In this document: positions 15,632 through 25,058 of the stretch, in pieces | How the letters are laid out: the number at the start of each line of letters is the position of its first letter | Numbering within the stretch: the first letter of the stretch is position 1 | Origin: Mycobacterium sp. ST-F2 | GTDB lineage: Bacteria > Actinomycetota > Actinomycetes > Mycobacteriales > Mycobacteriaceae | Direction: 5' to 3' | NCBI RefSeq assembly: GCF_001905655.1 | Contig: NZ_JMHT01000061.1 | Location: forward strand, 1-64,000 | Length of the DNA: 64,000 bases | Made by a program: the position numbers and the translations under genes | The notes under the pieces: model-generated | Seen by the model: only the letters and a program-made list of their open reading frames with translations | Databases searched by the model: none | What the model was told of the DNA's origin: nothing

Positions 15632-18226
15632 TTATCGCTGTCCCAGTATGCGGAGTCGGCGCAATTCATCGACTGGCTTAACCATGCCCCGATCATCTAA
15701 TATCCGAACTTGAAGGCTGCCTCCGGGCTGTCCAAGGCCGGGCGCAATTTCTGATACCTCTACCTTCCATCCCGGAGGCAGGCTTTGCAGTGTGTAGCTG
15801 TTGTAGGGCGACTTGAGCGAATCAACATGCAGCGCTCTCTCTTCCCATGACGCCGGTTGGCCATCCTCCATAACACCGAGATACTTGCCATTCTCGCCGA
15901 CCCGGTCAAGAGCATCACCGTAGTGCTTGATGTATTGATCGAGATCGTCGAACGCGACCTTCGTGCCTGGTACTGCTCCGTCATTCGCTGGAAAGTTGTT
16001 CCAGTGTTGTCCGGTCGGACCTTCCATATTGAATCGTTCTGCGTATTCCTGCGCGCTGTAAGCATGACCGTTCGGATCGCGGCCGAAGGGTGCGTCAGGG
16101 TCACGAATCAAGTCCTGCACCTTGGGATTAACGTTCGCGGGGTCCACCGGGTCGTTGTCGAACGGCCAATGATGCTCCAATGGTTCCCCGTAGTGCGGAT
16201 CCAAGGGTCCGTCCGGCAGGCGGTTCCAGCCATCGCCAGATTGCTCACCGGAGTGCACGGGGTCGTGTCCATTGCCCCCTCCGTGTCCGCCGTCGTTGAC
16301 GTGCGAACCGGATCCGCCGTGGTCACCGCCCGAATGTGGACCGTCTGTACGGTGATCGCTCGCGCCTGGGTGCGAAGGCTCGTGGACGGAACTGTTTGGC
16401 TCGCTGTGGACTTCGGGACCGGGTGACGGAGAGTGCGTGGGCTCATGCGTGGCTGGGGGTACTGGCTGCGCAGGTGGGGGCTCCGCGTGCGGAGAGGGTT
16501 GGGCTTCAGGGTGAACCGGCGCTGTTGAATGCGGCTCGGCAGGAGTTCCGGCGCTGTGCTCGATTGGGGCCTGAGTATGCGGGTCGCTCGGCGCGGTCGG
16601 CTCGGCTGCACGCGGTGCGGGTGTGTCTGCTTGTGGCGCCGGCTCTACCTTGGGTACCGGCGCTGCCTCCGGTTTCGGTGCAGCAACCGGAGGCTCGACC
16701 GGTGCCTTCCCCGCAGCGGTCGGCCCAGGAGCCGCCTCGGGCACACCAACCGTGTCTAGGCTCTTCGTGATGTTTCCCGCCCTGGTTGCCACCTCGTCGG
16801 CCGCGGCAGCGGCCGCGCCACCCCGAGACGCGACCGCACCGGCATCGCGCGCCACGGTCCCACCCGCCCGAGCCTCTGCCGCACCGACGCGCGCCGCCCC
16901 GCCGGCAGCGTCGGCTGCTGGTGCCGCCTCGCCCACGCCGGGAATGGCGAGTGTCCCGAGTTGTGCTGCGTTGAAACCGACTGCGCGGAGTGGGTGACCG
17001 TTCTTGAAGTCCTCGACGTCGAACATCGACTTGCCGAGGTTCGTCAAGTCCTTGCGGATGTCAGGGTCCGCCAGCGCGAACGGAGCGGTCAGGGGGTTGC
17101 CGGCCAAGGCCATCTCGCCCAGCGTCTTGGCGGTGCCTTCCCAAGCCTCGGCCGCGCCTTCGGGGTCGTAGAGAAAGCGGTCCGGCGAGAGTTGGTCGAG
17201 CCCTTGCGCGGTCTGGGCCACGAATTTGAAGCCACCTTCTTCGAGGTCGGCCAGAGCGGTGAAGTTCATCGCCAGCACGCCACCGACCTCTGGGCCGAAC
17301 ACCTCGACGAACTCCTTGTTCGCCCAGTTTTCAAGCTTGGTGGTCAAGCCATCGAGGTCGTTGATGCCTTGGCTGACAGCCTGATCCATGGCGTTGGCTT
17401 CACGCTTCATGTTGTTCAGGACCGTGTCGATGTCGTGGGCGATCTGCTTGATCTTGTCGAGGGGATTGTCACCCTCGAACATGCCTCCGATGGTGCTGAG
17501 AATGCCGCTGGGACTGAGCTGGTGGAGCAGATCGCGAATGGCGTTCTGCGCATTCTCGACAGTGGTTGCGAATGAATCGATCTGGCCGGCCAGCGCCTGT
17601 GCCTGCGTGTCGATGTTCGTCAGTCCGCCGCCGATGTCGTTGGCGGCCTTTTGCATCTGCGGCGCTTCGGGTATCTGGAATCCGCCCAAAGTTGTTCCCG
17701 CAGCGGTCATTGCGCCCGAACCGCCACTGATCGACGAGCCGAAGGTCCGCCATGCCGCGGCTGTCGCGCGCATCTGCGCGGGATCGCCGTCCGGCCATAA
17801 CCCGCCGACAAAGGCCTCAACCAGAGTCCAGCCGAGCGGGGCAGCGACGGCACCGCCAAATACCGACGGCACGGCCGGTGCCGAGTATTTTCCGGGATCG
17901 CCCGGTTTCGGCACGGGCGACTCGCCGCCCCCGACCGTTGAGTGGGCGTTCGCCGTTCCGTAGTTGTAGGCCGACATTTGGATGCCCTGCCCGGTGCGAC
18001 GCGACGCGTTGACCGCCGACGCAGCCGAATGCAGCAGTGCGAGGGCAGCGTTGTTGTAGCTGCGAGAGAAAACCAGCGCCGCGGCGTCGTGACCGAAGCC
18101 GGACTCGTGCCCCGACAACGCGGCGGTCAGCGTCGAGATGGCGCTGGTGACGGCGTTGGATTCAGCGCCGACTGACGCCCCGGTCGAGTTGAGCGCCGTC
18201 GGATCGACCGTGATCGGGCTGGTCAC
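15632..18226 (-). CDS. cpnT: CpnT-like secreted toxin with C-terminal TNT (NAD glycohydrolase) domain
   Basis: The 864-residue protein has an N-terminal helical ESX-type part (about 1-430) like the channel/export domain of CpnT, an Ala-rich segment, a Pro/His/Gly-rich linker (about 500-690) and a C-terminal toxin domain (about 705-864). The last shows the TNT pattern: GTKVAFDDLDQYI, RVGENGKYLG, ERAL, Y-x-x-Y and IAPGLGQPGGSLQ. TNT hydrolyses NAD and kills host or competitor cells. It lies 3 bp after an EsxE-like gene and is followed by an immunity gene, the same order as Rv3905c-Rv3902c. Export by an ESX system is inferred. I could not confirm each catalytic residue by eye. Confidence 0.85.
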   Translation of the reverse strand: MTSPITVDPTALNSTGASVGAESNAVTSAISTLTAALSGHESGFGHDAAALVFSRSYNNAALALLHSAASAVNASRRTGQGIQMSAYNYGTANAHSTVGGGESPVPKPGDPGKYSAPAVPSVFGGAVAAPLGWTLVEAFVGGLWPDGDPAQMRATAAAWRTFGSSISGGSGAMTAAGTTLGGFQIPEAPQMQKAANDIGGGLTNIDTQAQALAGQIDSFATTVENAQNAIRDLLHQLSPSGILSTIGGMFEGDNPLDKIKQIAHDIDTVLNNMKREANAMDQAVSQGINDLDGLTTKLENWANKEFVEVFGPEVGGVLAMNFTALADLEEGGFKFVAQTAQGLDQLSPDRFLYDPEGAAEAWEGTAKTLGEMALAGNPLTAPFALADPDIRKDLTNLGKSMFDVEDFKNGHPLRAVGFNAAQLGTLAIPGVGEAAPAADAAGGAARVGAAEARAGGTVARDAGAVASRGGAAAAAADEVATRAGNITKSLDTVGVPEAAPGPTAAGKAPVEPPVAAPKPEAAPVPKVEPAPQADTPAPRAAEPTAPSDPHTQAPIEHSAGTPAEPHSTAPVHPEAQPSPHAEPPPAQPVPPATHEPTHSPSPGPEVHSEPNSSVHEPSHPGASDHRTDGPHSGGDHGGSGSHVNDGGHGGGNGHDPVHSGEQSGDGWNRLPDGPLDPHYGEPLEHHWPFDNDPVDPANVNPKVQDLIRDPDAPFGRDPNGHAYSAQEYAERFNMEGPTGQHWNNFPANDGAVPGTKVAFDDLDQYIKHYGDALDRVGENGKYLGVMEDGQPASWEERALHVDSLKSPYNSYTLQSLPPGWKVEVSEIAPGLGQPGGSLQVRILDDRGMVKPVDELRRLRILGQR

Positions 18227-18229
18227 AGG

Positions 18230-18517
18230 TCAAGACCACATCTGCTGGTTCTTGCTCGCAGCGGACGAGTAGTTCTCGTGAGCACCCTCCGCGATCTGCC
18301 GGAGTCGCGCGAGTGCTTCCCGCATTTCCCGGGCGCCCTCGTCCCACTGCGCCTGCGCTGACCGTTCCGCCTCACCGGCGTCGCCGTACCAACTGGAGCC
18401 CAGTCGGGCGACCGAACCGGCCGCGTGCGCCAGATGCGCTTCCAGGTCGCTGTCGAACGCCGTCATACGGTCGATGACCGCGGCCAGTGCCGCGGGGTTG
18501 ACGCTGAACTCGCTCAT
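18230..18517 (-). CDS. esxE: EsxE-like WXG100 protein
   Basis: The 95-residue helical hairpin has WYG at the turn (residues about 44-46, LGSSWYGDAGEAE) and ends with helices typical of WXG100 proteins. It overlaps the upstream esxF stop (ATGA) and precedes the toxin gene by 3 bp. In M. tuberculosis EsxE and EsxF form a complex needed for CpnT surface access and secretion; the same role is inferred here. Confidence 0.85.
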   Translation of the reverse strand: MSEFSVNPAALAAVIDRMTAFDSDLEAHLAHAAGSVARLGSSWYGDAGEAERSAQAQWDEGAREMREALARLRQIAEGAHENYSSAASKNQQMWS

Positions 18518-18819
18518 CAGAGGCCCGATCCCGCGATCTGGCCGGCACCTGAGGAGTCGGTGCTCGTGTAGCGGGCCGCGGCGTCGTTGAGCAGGGCCGA
18601 CATCCGCGTCAGGCCGGTGACCACCTGCGTCGCACCTTCATGCCATTCCTTCCACACGTCCCCGTATGCGGACGCCGCCGAACCCGTCCATCCGGTGCCC
18701 ATCAGACCGGCAACTTCGCTGTCGAGGGAACCGATTCCGGACCGGAGACCGTCGGCGACGGTGGACAGTTCGTGCGACACCGCGACCAGTTCCGACGGTT
18801 CGACCTGTAGTTCGGCCAT
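18517..18819 (-). CDS. esxF: EsxF-like WXG100 protein
   Basis: The 100-residue WXG100 protein has a WTG turn (GTGWTGSAASAYGDVW, about 43-58). It is the first gene of the esxF-esxE-cpnT-immunity operon. The intergenic region to the divergent MscS gene (18820-19071) should hold the operon promoter, but I cannot single out a site. Confidence 0.85.
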   Translation of the reverse strand: MAELQVEPSELVAVSHELSTVADGLRSGIGSLDSEVAGLMGTGWTGSAASAYGDVWKEWHEGATQVVTGLTRMSALLNDAAARYTSTDSSGAGQIAGSGL

Positions 18820-19071
18820 GCGACACCCCCAACGCGATTGGCTTACGGTTGGAGCTTACCGAGCCTGACCCGGGGGCGACCGACGCGAATTTCCTTGTCG
18901 TTCACAGGTTTCAATCAGCGTTCTGCCAGAATGCGGGCAGAATTGTGAGCCGGGCAACGACCAGCCCCATCTACCGACTGGATCTCTCGGGCGCACAAAG
19001 CCGCTGGTCCGGGCTGCAGCCGCGAATAGCCGTGGCCAGGTATTTCGACGACCTCTCGTAGGGTCGAAACC

Positions 19072-20028
19072 GTGCATGTCTACCAACTGGCTTTCGAATG
19101 GACGGAAACGAACCGACACTGGCTGATCGAGGTCCCGATCCGCATCGTGTCCTACGGCGTCATCGCCCTCATCGCCCGGTTGGTGCTGCACCGCCTGATC
19201 GACAGCGCCACCACCGGCCGGGCCGGCAAGGCTGCGGCCGTCGACGAGGAGTCGCAGGCCAGCCGTCCGCCGCTGCTGCGCTACCTGCGCGACCGGACGG
19301 CCTCGTCGAACGCGCGCAAGGCCGCCGAACGGCGCCGCCAGCGCGCCCAGACCATCGGCTCGGTACTGAAGTCGACGGTCTCGATCCTTCTGCTCGTGTG
19401 GCTGGTCCTCGCGATCCTCAGCGTGCTGGGCGTGAACATCGCGCCGTTCATCGCCTCGGCCGGTGTGGTCGGCCTCGCGATCGGTTTCGGCGCGCAGAAC
19501 CTGGTCCGTGACTTCGTCAGCGGCATCTTCATGCTGCTCGAGGATCAGTACGGCGTCGGCGACAATGTCGACCTCGGCGACGTCACCGGCGAGGTGCAGA
19601 GCGTCGGCCTGCGCATCACCACCGTGCGCGGCAGCGACGGCACCATCTGGTACGTCCGCAACGGCGAGATCAAGCGCGTCGGCAACATGAGCCAGGACTA
19701 TGCCGTTGCGCATGTTGAGGTTCCGGTCGCCCTGACCGCGGATCTCGACCGGGCCGAGCTGGTGGCCATCGAAGCGGCGGAGGCCGCGATCATCGACCCG
19801 GCGATCGCCGCCCACGTCTTGGATGATCCGGAAATGCTTGGCGTGCACGAGCTCTCGCCCGATCTGCTCACCCTGCGCATGTCGGTCAAAACCCGGCCGA
19901 ACATGCAGGGCCCGGTGCAGCGCCGGATCCGCCGCGCGATTCTGCGCGCCTACGACGAACACGACATCGCGCTGCCGTACCCGCAGGGGCGGATTCACGC
20001 GGTGGTGGGCGGCCGGCCTGCGGATTAG
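19072..20028 (+). CDS. MscS-family mechanosensitive channel
   Basis: The 318-residue protein has a TM segment at about 20-43, two more at about 100-145, and the pore-lining/MscS beta core signature VVGLAIGFGAQNLVRDFVSG followed by LEDQYGVGD. These channels release solutes on hypo-osmotic shock. The start is GTG. It is monocistronic, divergent from esxF. Confidence 0.9.
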   Translation: MHVYQLAFEWTETNRHWLIEVPIRIVSYGVIALIARLVLHRLIDSATTGRAGKAAAVDEESQASRPPLLRYLRDRTASSNARKAAERRRQRAQTIGSVLKSTVSILLLVWLVLAILSVLGVNIAPFIASAGVVGLAIGFGAQNLVRDFVSGIFMLLEDQYGVGDNVDLGDVTGEVQSVGLRITTVRGSDGTIWYVRNGEIKRVGNMSQDYAVAHVEVPVALTADLDRAELVAIEAAEAAIIDPAIAAHVLDDPEMLGVHELSPDLLTLRMSVKTRPNMQGPVQRRIRRAILRAYDEHDIALPYPQGRIHAVVGGRPAD

Positions 20029-20067
20029 TGCCCTGGGCTCCCCGAACAACATTGGTCGGGGAGCGGA

Positions 20068-20547
20068 CTAGAGGCCCGCCCTCGGATCCACGTTGTCCAC
20101 GGCCAAAACCGTGATCGCCATGGCTCGTCCGGATTCTGTCACGTATCTGCGGGTTTCGCCGACGTGAGTGGCAACGAGCGCTCTCCCGAGCGGGCAGTCG
20201 ATCGAGCAGGTGTCGCCCAGCGCCTTGGCATGGGCGGGAAGGACGAGCTGGAAGACGTCGGTGTCGTCCGGGTCGCCGTTGAACGACACGGTGACCCACG
20301 CGCCCGGCACGGCCTGTCCGTCGAGGATCAGTTGGTCGCGGGCGTCGATTCTGTTGGTGGATGTGGATTCTCGCGGGTGCCGGTCGGCGATGACCGCACC
20401 GTGTTGTTCAGCAGCATTCGGTGACACCGGGTGTGGGGGCGGGACCCTTGACGCGGTGTTCGGGTGAAGTACAGCGTCCACACTCTTACTATCGGTCGCC
20501 GCGCCGGTCGCGACCGCGTCACACGAACTTGTTTGCCGTGATGTCAC
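20068..20547 (-). CDS. GreA/GreB C-terminal-domain protein
   Basis: The C-terminal half (about 75-159) matches the FKBP-like domain of GreA: DVFQLVLPAHAKALGDTCS and then CPLGRALVATHVGE, comparable to the SPIGRALIG signature. The coiled-coil finger that GreA inserts into the RNA polymerase channel is missing, replaced by about 70 low-complexity polar residues. It may bind RNA polymerase like Rnk or other Gre-like anti-factors, without cleavage-stimulating activity. The start appears to be GTG. Confidence 0.7.
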   Translation of the reverse strand: MTSRQTSSCDAVATGAATDSKSVDAVLHPNTASRVPPPHPVSPNAAEQHGAVIADRHPRESTSTNRIDARDQLILDGQAVPGAWVTVSFNGDPDDTDVFQLVLPAHAKALGDTCSIDCPLGRALVATHVGETRRYVTESGRAMAITVLAVDNVDPRAGL

Positions 20548-20614
20548 GTGATGTACGTCCGCGTGTCAGGGGCTAGTGGGCCACCAAATCAGCTCTTGCG
20601 ATCTGCTAGCAAAA

Positions 20615-20646
20615 TGCAAGCAATTCGCATGCAATCTGGGTACAAT
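20615..20646 (+). promoter_or_regulatory. vapBC promoter and candidate operator
   Basis: TGCAAGCAATTCGCATGCA (20615-20633) is an imperfect palindrome; TACAAT (20641-20646) is a good -10 hexamer. The vapB ATG lies only 6 bp downstream of the -10, so the transcript is probably leaderless. Confidence 0.55.
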
Positions 20647-20652
20647 GGTCGC

Positions 20653-20868
20653 ATGCGGACACTGCATCTACGTAACGTCCCTGACGATGTCATGGATCGA
20701 CTCGAACGGATGGCGCGCGCAGCGAGCACTTCGGTGACAGCGGTCGCGATCCGTGAACTCGATGCTGCGACACGTCGAGTGGACAATGCAGCGTTGCTCG
20801 CCACGTTGCCCGATCTCGACATTCCGACGGAGACCATCGTCGAGCAGTTGGAGTCCGAACGCCGATGA
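20653..20868 (+). CDS. vapB: VapB antitoxin (FitA-like ribbon-helix-helix)
   Basis: The 71-residue product starts MRTLHLRNVPDDVMDRLERM, the N-terminal ribbon and helix typical of VapB/FitA antitoxins, and ends with the toxin-binding tail IPTETIVEQLESERR. Its ATG is chosen over an upstream in-frame start at 20548 because the -10 hexamer lies immediately before it. It overlaps vapC by 4 bp (ATGA). Confidence 0.9.
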   Translation: MRTLHLRNVPDDVMDRLERMARAASTSVTAVAIRELDAATRRVDNAALLATLPDLDIPTETIVEQLESERR

Positions 20869-21248
20869 TTGTCGTCGATGCATCGGCGGCTGTCTCTGCG
20901 CTGCTGCACGATGGTCAAGCGCGTCGATTACTTGCTGACGAACCAATTCATGCGCCGCACCTGGTAGATGCGGAAGTAGTAAGTGCGTTACGTCGTCAGG
21001 TTGCCGGCGGACTGCTGACATCAAAACAGGGCCGCCAGGCGCTGCATGTCTGGAGCAGGCTCGGGCTGATCCGTTACGCCGCTCCGCCTCTCCTGGAACG
21101 CATCTGGGAACTTCGAGAGGCTGTGACGGCCTACGACGCGATGTGCGTCGCCCTCGCTGAGAACTTGGACTGCGCCCTGGTGACCGCGGATGCGCGGCTG
21201 TCAGGGGCCAACGGGCCACGGTGCACCATCACGGTCGTACCACGCTAG
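20865..21248 (+). CDS. vapC: VapC toxin (PIN-domain ribonuclease)
   Basis: The 127-residue PIN domain has the acidic residues of the active site: Asp5 in VVDASA, Glu39-like in DAEVVSALRR, Asp in VTAYDAMCVALAE and Asp in LVTADARL. VapC toxins cleave tRNA or rRNA. It is translationally coupled to vapB. Confidence 0.92.
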   Translation: MIVVDASAAVSALLHDGQARRLLADEPIHAPHLVDAEVVSALRRQVAGGLLTSKQGRQALHVWSRLGLIRYAAPPLLERIWELREAVTAYDAMCVALAENLDCALVTADARLSGANGPRCTITVVPR

Positions 21249-21278
21249 GAGATGCGTCGTCGGGGTATTGGCCCTCCT

Positions 21279-21326
21279 GTGGCACATGTGATTTGGAGCG
21301 GTCAAGGATCCTTGACCGCTCCAAAT
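21279..21326. terminator. Perfect 36-bp palindrome between convergent genes
   Basis: Positions 21291-21326 form a perfect inverted repeat centred on GGATCC (18-bp arms), lying between the ends of vapC and the OPT gene. It could work as a bidirectional terminator without a U tract. The left flank (21279-21304, reversed) matches the right flank of the palindrome at 33160-33198 at 21 of 26 positions. Confidence 0.65.
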
Positions 21327-21420
21327 CGAACATGTCAGGAGAGCTCGCCTGGCACGCAGCGGGCGTGCGCAGGGATCGCGAAAACCGAAGCGGTGACGCG
21401 CCAGGCGCACGCTCGAGCGA

Positions 21421-23400
21421 TCAGCTCACAGCAGAGACCGGCTCGCTATCCGCAATCTTCTGCGTCCGCTTGTACATCCACGTCAACGCCGCCGCGAAAG
21501 CCACGACGCCGATCACTTCAGAAACAGACCCGTTGAAACCAGAGAACACCGCAAACGGCTCGTCGCTACCGGTGCCGGCGACGAACCCGGCGAAGACGAC
21601 GCCGTACAGGCTCTCGCCGACGATCATGCCCGTCGCCAGCAGCACACCAATCCGCTTCTTGCGCTCGACATCTCCGCCCGTCCGCGAAGCCCAGCGGTTG
21701 TAGAAGTACCCGAGCACGGCCCCCAACGGAATGATCAGCGTCAGGCTCATCGGCAGGTACATGCCCATCCCGACGGCCAGCGGCGGCAGGGCGAAACGTG
21801 ATGTGCGGGTGAGAAACTCGTCGGCCACGATCGCGGCGACCCCGATCGCCGCGCCCAGCCCGATGAGCCCCCAGTTCAAGGATCCGCCGAACACGCCCTT
21901 GGCCAGCGACGAGATCAGCGCGGCCTGCGGGGCGGCCAGGGCGTGATCACCAGCACCTGGAGCGCCCAGGAACCCGAACGCACGCTGCATCAGGTTGAGC
22001 ACCGGCGGGATGATCGCCGACCCGAACACCACGCCAATCACCAACGCCACCTGCTGTTTCCACGGCGTCGCCCCGACCAGCTGACCGGTCTTGAGGTCCT
22101 GGAGGTTGTCGTTGGAGATGGTGGCGACACCGAACGTGATGGCCGCCGCGAACAGGGTGAACGCCACCAGCGCGGTCGCTTGGCCGCTGTCGGCGCGCCC
22201 GAACACCACCTTGATCAACACCGCGGCGATGAGCACCGTCAGGATGCCGACGCCCGAGATCGGGCTGTTCGACGAGCCGATGAGTCCGGCCATGTAGCCG
22301 CACACCGACGCGATGACCATGCCGATGACGAAGATGAACACCAGGCTCGCCACGATGATCCCGGTCGAATGCCCTTGCAGCGCAGTGCCGCGACCGAAAT
22401 CCCACAGCAGCGCGGCGATCGGCAGCAGCAACACCACGACGGTTCCGATGACCATGGGGAAGGGGATGTCGCGTTCGGTGAGGTCGACGAGTTGGCCCTG
22501 CCGCCGGTTGCGCGCTGACGTCAGCGCCTCGGTGATGCCCTTGATGATGGGCCGCAGGATCTTCAGCAGTGTCCAGATGGCGGCGACGGCGATGGCGCCG
22601 GCTCCGACGAACCGCACCTCGTGCACGAAGATGCCGTCGATGATGTCGCCGATCGGTTCACTGCCCGTAAGGGCGCCGTTGGTGCGGATGGGCAGCAGTA
22701 TCCCGAACGAGATGACCAGTCCGACCAGCATCGCGATACCGACCGTCATCCCGATCAGGTGCCCGACACCGATCATGGCCATCGACAGGCCGGCGCTGAA
22801 CATCGTCCCGCCGGCACCGATACGGGCATACGCGGTAACCGAATTGGCGAGCAGCTTCATGTTGGCCAGCAACCCGAACGCGGCCGAGACCAGCGAGCCG
22901 AAGATGATGACGCGCAGCCCGGTGCGGTTGGCTTCCGCGCCGCCAGTGCTGTCACCGACCTTGAGAACCTCGGCGGCGGCGACCCCTTCGGGATACGGCA
23001 GGTCTGATCCGGTGACGAGTGCCCGCCGGAGCGGGATGGAGTACATGACGCCGAGGGTGCCGCCGACCGCGCAGACCGCGAGCGTGACCCAGTACGGGAA
23101 TCCGGTCCACCAGCCGATCATGATCAGCCCAGGCAGCACGAAGATGATCGCGGAGAGCGTGCCCGCCGCGGATGCGATGGTCTGCACGATGTTGTTCTCG
23201 ACCACGGAGTGGTTGGCGAAGCTGCGCAGCACCGCCATCGAGATCACCGCGGCCGGGATGGACGTGGCGAACGTCAGCCCGACCTTGAGACCGAGGTAGA
23301 CGTTGGCAGCGGTGAACACCAGCGTGATGACACCGCCGAGCAGGATGCCGCGGACGGTCAGTTCGCGCAGGGTCGGGGTGGCAGGGGTCGCGACGGCCAA
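21421..23400 (-). CDS. OPT-family oligopeptide transporter
   Basis: The 659-residue polytopic membrane protein has about 14-16 hydrophobic segments. It shows the family patterns NVYLGLKVGLTFATSIPAAV near the N-terminus, IGWWTGFPYW, and SSNSPISGVGI in the middle. OPT proteins move oligopeptides or metal chelates by proton symport. The start is probably TTG 23400 after GAGAGGA. It is monocistronic. Confidence 0.88.
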   Translation of the reverse strand: MAVATPATPTLRELTVRGILLGGVITLVFTAANVYLGLKVGLTFATSIPAAVISMAVLRSFANHSVVENNIVQTIASAAGTLSAIIFVLPGLIMIGWWTGFPYWVTLAVCAVGGTLGVMYSIPLRRALVTGSDLPYPEGVAAAEVLKVGDSTGGAEANRTGLRVIIFGSLVSAAFGLLANMKLLANSVTAYARIGAGGTMFSAGLSMAMIGVGHLIGMTVGIAMLVGLVISFGILLPIRTNGALTGSEPIGDIIDGIFVHEVRFVGAGAIAVAAIWTLLKILRPIIKGITEALTSARNRRQGQLVDLTERDIPFPMVIGTVVVLLLPIAALLWDFGRGTALQGHSTGIIVASLVFIFVIGMVIASVCGYMAGLIGSSNSPISGVGILTVLIAAVLIKVVFGRADSGQATALVAFTLFAAAITFGVATISNDNLQDLKTGQLVGATPWKQQVALVIGVVFGSAIIPPVLNLMQRAFGFLGAPGAGDHALAAPQAALISSLAKGVFGGSLNWGLIGLGAAIGVAAIVADEFLTRTSRFALPPLAVGMGMYLPMSLTLIIPLGAVLGYFYNRWASRTGGDVERKKRIGVLLATGMIVGESLYGVVFAGFVAGTGSDEPFAVFSGFNGSVSEVIGVVAFAAALTWMYKRTQKIADSEPVSAVS

Positions 23401-23545
23401 CTCGTCGTCCTCTCAATTCAGCGCACTACGCCGCGGTCCCACGGCGTTCGGGTTCCTAAACCGTAGGCTCTCGCAGGCCCATGCGTTCGATGGATTGGCC
23501 CGAAATTTCGGCGACGGGGTCGAAATCCTTGTTGACGGCCACGTA

Positions 23546-25027
23546 TCAGTGCTGGTGACGCAGGGCCGCACGTGCCAGCGCGGATGCGCCTGAACTGATG
23601 CGGCGTTGGTCGGCGCGGGACCGGGGGTGTTTCGCGACGTTGATGAGCGCGCTGTACGTCGGGAGCCGGTAAAGGTCGTAGGACGACACTGGCGAATGGT
23701 CCGGGTGGCGCCAACCCAACTCATTGAGCGCTGCCGCGACGTCGTCGAGAGGTAGTGACCCGTCTTGGGCGCCTGCGGCGTAGATGAGCAAGAGGAAGCC
23801 GGCGTGTGCCTCGAATGTGTCGTCGTTCGCAGGGGAGAGGCGTGCCGCGAGGTGATCCCACAACGCGGCGGGGTCGCGCTGAGCGCCGGCGCCGGCGCGC
23901 GTCAGAAGCAGTGTGCCTTTGTGCTTTCGAAGCAGCCCCATCGATTGCAGTGACTCGCGAAATTCAAGCAGCGGAATGCAATTCACCTCGCGATTTTGCG
24001 CACCGTACCAATCGCCCATCGCGGGAACCACTTTCGAAGCAGCCTCAACGTCAGCGGGTTTGAGGTAGCCGGCCGCAGTGAGCGGGATGCCGGCGTTGCC
24101 GGCGCGGTTGAGGAACCATAGGTACGCACTCAGGTATTCGGCTGGCTCGTCGACAGTCGTGCTCGTGGAGATCAGTTGTGCTGCCCGGCCGGACAGGCTA
24201 TCGCCAACCGGACCACCTTGAAGGCGTCGTATCAGATCGATCGCGCGACGGTCGATACCGGTGGCGAACATCGCGAATAGCGGCCCCTCGAGTGCTTGGC
24301 GAATCGCGACTGCGTTGAACCGAGCGGGATCGTCGAGGACCCTCGCGAGGTCCTCCGCGTAAGTCAATCCGCCGCAATCTTCGGGCGGGGCGGCGCGCTC
24401 GCCGTCTACCAGCGCCGCCGCGGGCACCTCGTCGAGCGCGGTTGCCACCTCCTCGAGGGTGAGCGTGAGATCCCAGTTGTCGCCGTAGTCGTAGACATAC
24501 TGAAGCTGGTCGCCAGGATTCTGCAGTATCTCGTCCAGGTGCACTTGTGCCGCGGGGAGAGCATCTTCGTCGCCCTCGATCTCCGGGTTCTCCGCGTCGT
24601 ATTGGCACAGGAACACTTGGCTGTCGGAGTCAAACGCTGAACCGCCCAGCGAGAACCGGTACAGGTGGCGATCTTCCCAGCCGAATGCGGCTTGCAGTGC
24701 CTGATGCACCACGTCCAGAGGGAGATCGCTGCGGAGATCCAGTCGACGCCAGATCGGCGGCCGGGCATTGTCGAGGTCAATGCGAACACGGTAGACCGCC
24801 TGCTCGGCGCGTCGCGGCCGGCGAAGATCTGGATGAACTGACGGGCGGGGAGCAGGCACGTGCTCACCGTACTGCCGCCGCCGGCTTCGAGTTGCGGCGC
24901 GCCGACGCGAGCCGATGACAGTCGTGTCGACCAACTCAGGCGGTTGCCCGCGTGGTGCATGGGACTTGGGTCCCGGTGTTTGTCTGGTGCGCTGAGCGAG
25001 CCCGCTATGGGGTGGCCTGCGGCTCAA
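23546..25027 (-). CDS. Plasmid pRiA4b ORF-3-like family protein
   Basis: The 493-residue protein contains the ORF-3-like domain at about 80-240: VYRVRIDLDNARPPIWRRL, then HQALQAAFGWEDRHLYRF, YVYDYGDNWDLTLTLEE and APPEDCGGLTY. The remainder is helical and unassigned. The family occurs widely on plasmids and near IS elements; its function is not known. The N-terminal 75 residues are Arg-rich and may not be translated, so the true start could be internal. Its last residues (ASALARAALRHQH) recur in the short relics at 4641 and 8927. Confidence 0.75.
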   Translation of the reverse strand: MSRRPPHSGLAQRTRQTPGPKSHAPRGQPPELVDTTVIGSRRRAATRSRRRQYGEHVPAPRPSVHPDLRRPRRAEQAVYRVRIDLDNARPPIWRRLDLRSDLPLDVVHQALQAAFGWEDRHLYRFSLGGSAFDSDSQVFLCQYDAENPEIEGDEDALPAAQVHLDEILQNPGDQLQYVYDYGDNWDLTLTLEEVATALDEVPAAALVDGERAAPPEDCGGLTYAEDLARVLDDPARFNAVAIRQALEGPLFAMFATGIDRRAIDLIRRLQGGPVGDSLSGRAAQLISTSTTVDEPAEYLSAYLWFLNRAGNAGIPLTAAGYLKPADVEAASKVVPAMGDWYGAQNREVNCIPLLEFRESLQSMGLLRKHKGTLLLTRAGAGAQRDPAALWDHLAARLSPANDDTFEAHAGFLLLIYAAGAQDGSLPLDDVAAALNELGWRHPDHSPVSSYDLYRLPTYSALINVAKHPRSRADQRRISSGASALARAALRHQH

Positions 25028-25058
25028 AGAGATTCGACTGAGCCATGTCGGCCCGAGC

